From Halococcus agarilyticus (GTDB lineage Archaea; Halobacteriota; Halobacteria; Halobacteriales; Halococcaceae), in assembly GCF_000334895.1 (NCBI RefSeq), contig NZ_BAFM01000007.1:1-64000 (forward strand): a DNA stretch of 64,000 nucleotides, written 5' to 3'. Shown piece after piece: positions 61,482 through 64,000 of the stretch. Below the pieces are notes generated by a model. That model saw only the letters and a list, made by a program, of their open reading frames with translations. It searched no databases and was not told where the DNA came from. The position numbers and the translations under genes were made by a program. Positions within the stretch are counted from its first letter, which is position 1, and every line of letters starts with the position of its first letter.

Positions 61482-63923
61482 ATGAGGGTAGAGCCGACGG
61501 ACGAACCGAGCCTCGCACCGTCCGAACCGCCGCAGGCACTCGTGGTTGCCGACGCGACGGCCCCGCTCGACGAGTTCACGGCCGCACTCGAACGCGAGCA
61601 CGAGGTGCGGACGACCGTGACCGAGGCGCAGGAGACGTCCGATCACCTCGACGGGATCGACTGCGTTGTCGTCGGCCCCCACCCCGCCGAGGACGCACTC
61701 GACGCAGTCGAACGGATCCGAGCGGCCAGGCCGGACGTCCCGATCGTTCTCCTCTACCCGGCCGCAACCACTGCCGCGAACGCGATCCGCGCGGGAGCCG
61801 ACCACTGCATCCGGTACGACGAGCAGGCGGTGGGCGAAGAGGCCGCCCACGTCGGTGTCATCCTCGACGAGGAACGTCGGCGTCGGCAGGCCGACGCCAC
61901 TGCAACAGGGACGACGGACGGGACCGCGTTCGTCCGGAGCGCGGTCGACGCGCTCGACGACGTCTTCTTCGTGTTCGATCCCGACGGCGAGTTCGTCGAG
62001 TGGAACGCGACGCTCGCCGACGTGACGGGCTACACCGACGCGGAGATCGCGACGATGGCACCGACCGATTTCGTGGCTGACGCCGACACCGAAGCGGTCG
62101 CCGGAGCGATCGATCGAACCGTCGCGGAGGGGCGCGCGACGGTGGAGGCCGAGCTCGTCACGAAGTCGGGCGAGCACGTCCCCTACGAGTTCACGGGCGC
62201 GCTGGTCGAGGACGACGCCGGCGACGTTCTCGGGATCTGTGGCATCGGCCGGAACGTCACCGAACGACGCCAGCGGGAACAGGAACTCGAACGGTACGAA
62301 ACCATCGTTGAGACCGCGCCTGTCGGGGTGTTCGTGCTCGACGAGACGGCAACGATCCTCGGGGCCAACGCCACCGCGTGGTCGATGGTGGGCCACACCG
62401 GCGAGGAGCTGGTGGGCGAACCGTTTCTCACACTGGTCGAGGCGGGCGTGGTCGACGAGGCGGTCGTCGAGGAGTACCTCGACGCGATCCGCGAGCTGCT
62501 GTCCTCGGAAACCGAAAAGGAAACTGCCACCATGGAGGCCGAGATCACGCCACCCGACGGCGAGCAACGCACCTATCTGGTGCACGTCTCGTTGCTTCCC
62601 TTCGAGGCGGAGTTCCGGGGCACCGTCGGCGTGTTTCAGGACATCACCGACAGGAAGAACCACGAGCACGCGCTCGAATACCAGGCCGAGCGCCTCGAGA
62701 CGACCAACCGGATCAACGAGATCATCCGCGACGTGAACCAGGCGCTGGTGCGCGCCTCGACGCGCGAGGAGATCGAGCAGGCGGTCTGTTCGAACCTCGC
62801 CGGTGAGGACGCCTACCGCTTCGCGTGGATCGGCGAGCGCCGCGTCGCCGAGGCGGGCGTCGAACCGCGAGAGTGGGCCGGTGTCGAGGATGGCTATCTC
62901 GACGACCGTCCCGACCCCGACGAGGGGCGCGAGGACCACGTGACCGCCGCCACCGCGATCGGGGCGGGCGAGATGCAGGTCGCCCAGTCGATCGCCGACG
63001 ATCCGGCGTTCGCGCCGTGGCGCGAGGCCGCGCTCGAACGCGGCTACGAGTCGGCGGCCGCGATCCCACTGGTCTATGGGGGGACGGCCTACGGCGTACT
63101 GTGTGTCTACTCGCCCCGTCCGAACGCGTTCGACGAGACCGAACGCGAGGTACTGGCCGAACTCGGTGAGACCATCGCGTACGCCTTCAGCGCGGTCGAG
63201 CGCCGGCGCGCGCTCGTTTCGGACACCGTGGTCGAACTCGAGTTCGCCCTGCAGGACCGCTCGATCTTCACGATCGACCTCACCGCCCGGACGAACTGTG
63301 AGGTCACGCTCGACGGCATCGTCGAGCGTTCCGACGGGTCGCTCGTGGAGTTCGTCACCGTCACCGGGACCGATCCCGACACCGTGCTCGATCTCGCGGA
63401 CGAGCGCGAGGACATCGAGGCCACCCTGGTGAGCGAACACGACGGCGAGGACGGCACCGAGGCGGTCTTCCGGCTCGTCTCCGACGGCTCGTCGAGCACG
63501 GTGTCGCTCGCCGAACAGGGCGGCGTCATCCGGGAGGGTGTCGCCGCCGAGGGCGAGGGTCGACTCGTGTTCGAACTCCCCCAGGACGCCGACGTCCGTG
63601 CGATCGTCGCGGCGATCACCGAGCAGTATCCCGACACCGAGCTGGTGGCCCAGCGCGAGCGCGAGCGCACGGGAACGCGCGGTGCGGAGTTCCGGGCGGC
63701 GCTCGACGACGCGCTCACCGATCGCCAGACGGAGGTGCTCGAAACCGCCTATCTCTCGGGGTTCTTCGAGTGGCCACGCCCCATCGACGGCGAGGAGATC
63801 GCCGACTCGCTCGGCATCGCCGGACCGACCTTCCACGAGCACGTCCGCACCGGTGAGGCGAAGCTGCTCGAATCGTACTTCGAGAGCGAGGTCGCCGGCG
63901 AGGGCGAGCGACGCGTCGAGTGA
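61482..63923 (+). CDS. Bat-type regulator: receiver-like, PAS, PAS, GAF, BAT, HTH-10
   Basis: The 813-residue protein has a degenerate receiver-like domain (about 15-130, DGIDCVVVGPHPAEDALDAV), a PAS domain (about 145-260, VDALDDVFFVFDPDGEFVEW), a second PAS domain (about 268-390, VFVLDETATILGANATAWSM), a GAF domain (about 400-555, FAWIGERRVAEAGVEPREWA and AIPLVYGGTAYGVLCVY), a BAT-type middle domain (about 560-730) and a C-terminal HTH-10 (about 735-795, LTDRQTEVLETAYLSGFFEW). The bacterioopsin activator has this order. Such proteins sense light, redox or oxygen. It is divergent from the subtilase gene across a 294-bp gap, which holds no gene but includes an AT-rich GATTTATTATCAGG near 61310-61324. 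It may regulate its neighbours. Confidence 0.92.
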   Translation: MRVEPTDEPSLAPSEPPQALVVADATAPLDEFTAALEREHEVRTTVTEAQETSDHLDGIDCVVVGPHPAEDALDAVERIRAARPDVPIVLLYPAATTAANAIRAGADHCIRYDEQAVGEEAAHVGVILDEERRRRQADATATGTTDGTAFVRSAVDALDDVFFVFDPDGEFVEWNATLADVTGYTDAEIATMAPTDFVADADTEAVAGAIDRTVAEGRATVEAELVTKSGEHVPYEFTGALVEDDAGDVLGICGIGRNVTERRQREQELERYETIVETAPVGVFVLDETATILGANATAWSMVGHTGEELVGEPFLTLVEAGVVDEAVVEEYLDAIRELLSSETEKETATMEAEITPPDGEQRTYLVHVSLLPFEAEFRGTVGVFQDITDRKNHEHALEYQAERLETTNRINEIIRDVNQALVRASTREEIEQAVCSNLAGEDAYRFAWIGERRVAEAGVEPREWAGVEDGYLDDRPDPDEGREDHVTAATAIGAGEMQVAQSIADDPAFAPWREAALERGYESAAAIPLVYGGTAYGVLCVYSPRPNAFDETEREVLAELGETIAYAFSAVERRRALVSDTVVELEFALQDRSIFTIDLTARTNCEVTLDGIVERSDGSLVEFVTVTGTDPDTVLDLADEREDIEATLVSEHDGEDGTEAVFRLVSDGSSSTVSLAEQGGVIREGVAAEGEGRLVFELPQDADVRAIVAAITEQYPDTELVAQRERERTGTRGAEFRAALDDALTDRQTEVLETAYLSGFFEWPRPIDGEEIADSLGIAGPTFHEHVRTGEAKLLESYFESEVAGEGERRVE

Positions 63924-64000
63924 GCCCGACGGGCACGCCAGGCGGAGCCGGAACAGTGATACTCGACGGGACGGAACGAACCGAGACAACGAACAGTGTC

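Noticed and set aside
61320-63989. Minus-strand open frame of 889 codons opposite the HTH-10 regulator
   Set aside because: The plus strand shows PAS, GAF and HTH-10 domains in order; the opposite frame has no domain pattern.

Overview
The window is chromosomal DNA of a haloarchaeon (class Halobacteria). The evidence is high GC with strongly acidic proteins, an archaeal-type S10/spc ribosomal operon that includes S4e, L32e, L19e and RNase P component 1, twin-arginine-dependent subtilases, a SAMP1 ubiquitin-like modifier, and Bat/HTH-10 type regulation. The genus cannot be fixed from this stretch; Halococcus or a relative is only a guess.

Layout. 1-1028 is an AT-rich, frameshifted AAA/OLD-like ATPase abutting the 3' end of a tRNA-Gly(GCC), which looks like the inner end of an integrated element. 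1313-16202 is the ribosomal superoperon: a SPOUT RNA methyltransferase, then L3 to L15 and SecY, mostly with ATGA-type overlaps. S3 and L32e carry extra helix-hairpin-helix modules. 16552-22884 holds a PhoD-like phosphatase and a K+ uptake cluster (trkA and two trkH). 23234-30672 is a metabolic stretch: SAMP1, uridine phosphorylase, an ArsR-like regulator divergent from an enolase-superfamily enzyme, a CBS protein, an UlaG-like hydrolase, an SDR and an M29 aminopeptidase. 30673-33756 has a lower-GC block with a Tat-exported triple-repeat protein, a truncated arylsulfotransferase remnant, UppS and two tandem cold-shock genes. 34339-37782 is a heme cluster (fused AhbA-AhbB, precorrin-2 dehydrogenase, HemA). 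37912-46053 holds an aldehyde dehydrogenase, a ComA gene with its middle deleted, the E2-E1beta-E1alpha genes of a 2-oxoacid dehydrogenase, and a PrpD-family protein. 46194-49626 contains a 40-residue zinc-finger protein and an unassigned three-gene locus ending in a beta-helix protein. 49737-55763 holds MoaB with a His-rich tail, a Gfo/Idh oxidoreductase, a coiled-coil membrane protein, a PiT permease and an S9 peptidase. 55934-63923 has a small regulator, two Tat-dependent subtilases and a PAS-GAF-HTH-10 regulator.

The least explained signals are four. (a) One unassigned beta-rich domain recurs in three proteins (26044, 30891 and 46363 regions). (b) The two subtilase genes share a 14-bp upstream motif at identical spacing from the presumed TATA box, and also share a C-terminal module. 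(c) Intergenic islands with conserved blocks and hairpins are dispersed over at least four sites. (d) ComA has an apparently clean internal deletion. Ribosomal and transport genes are standard and confidently assigned; starts marked as chosen rest on family alignment recalled from knowledge, not on a search.
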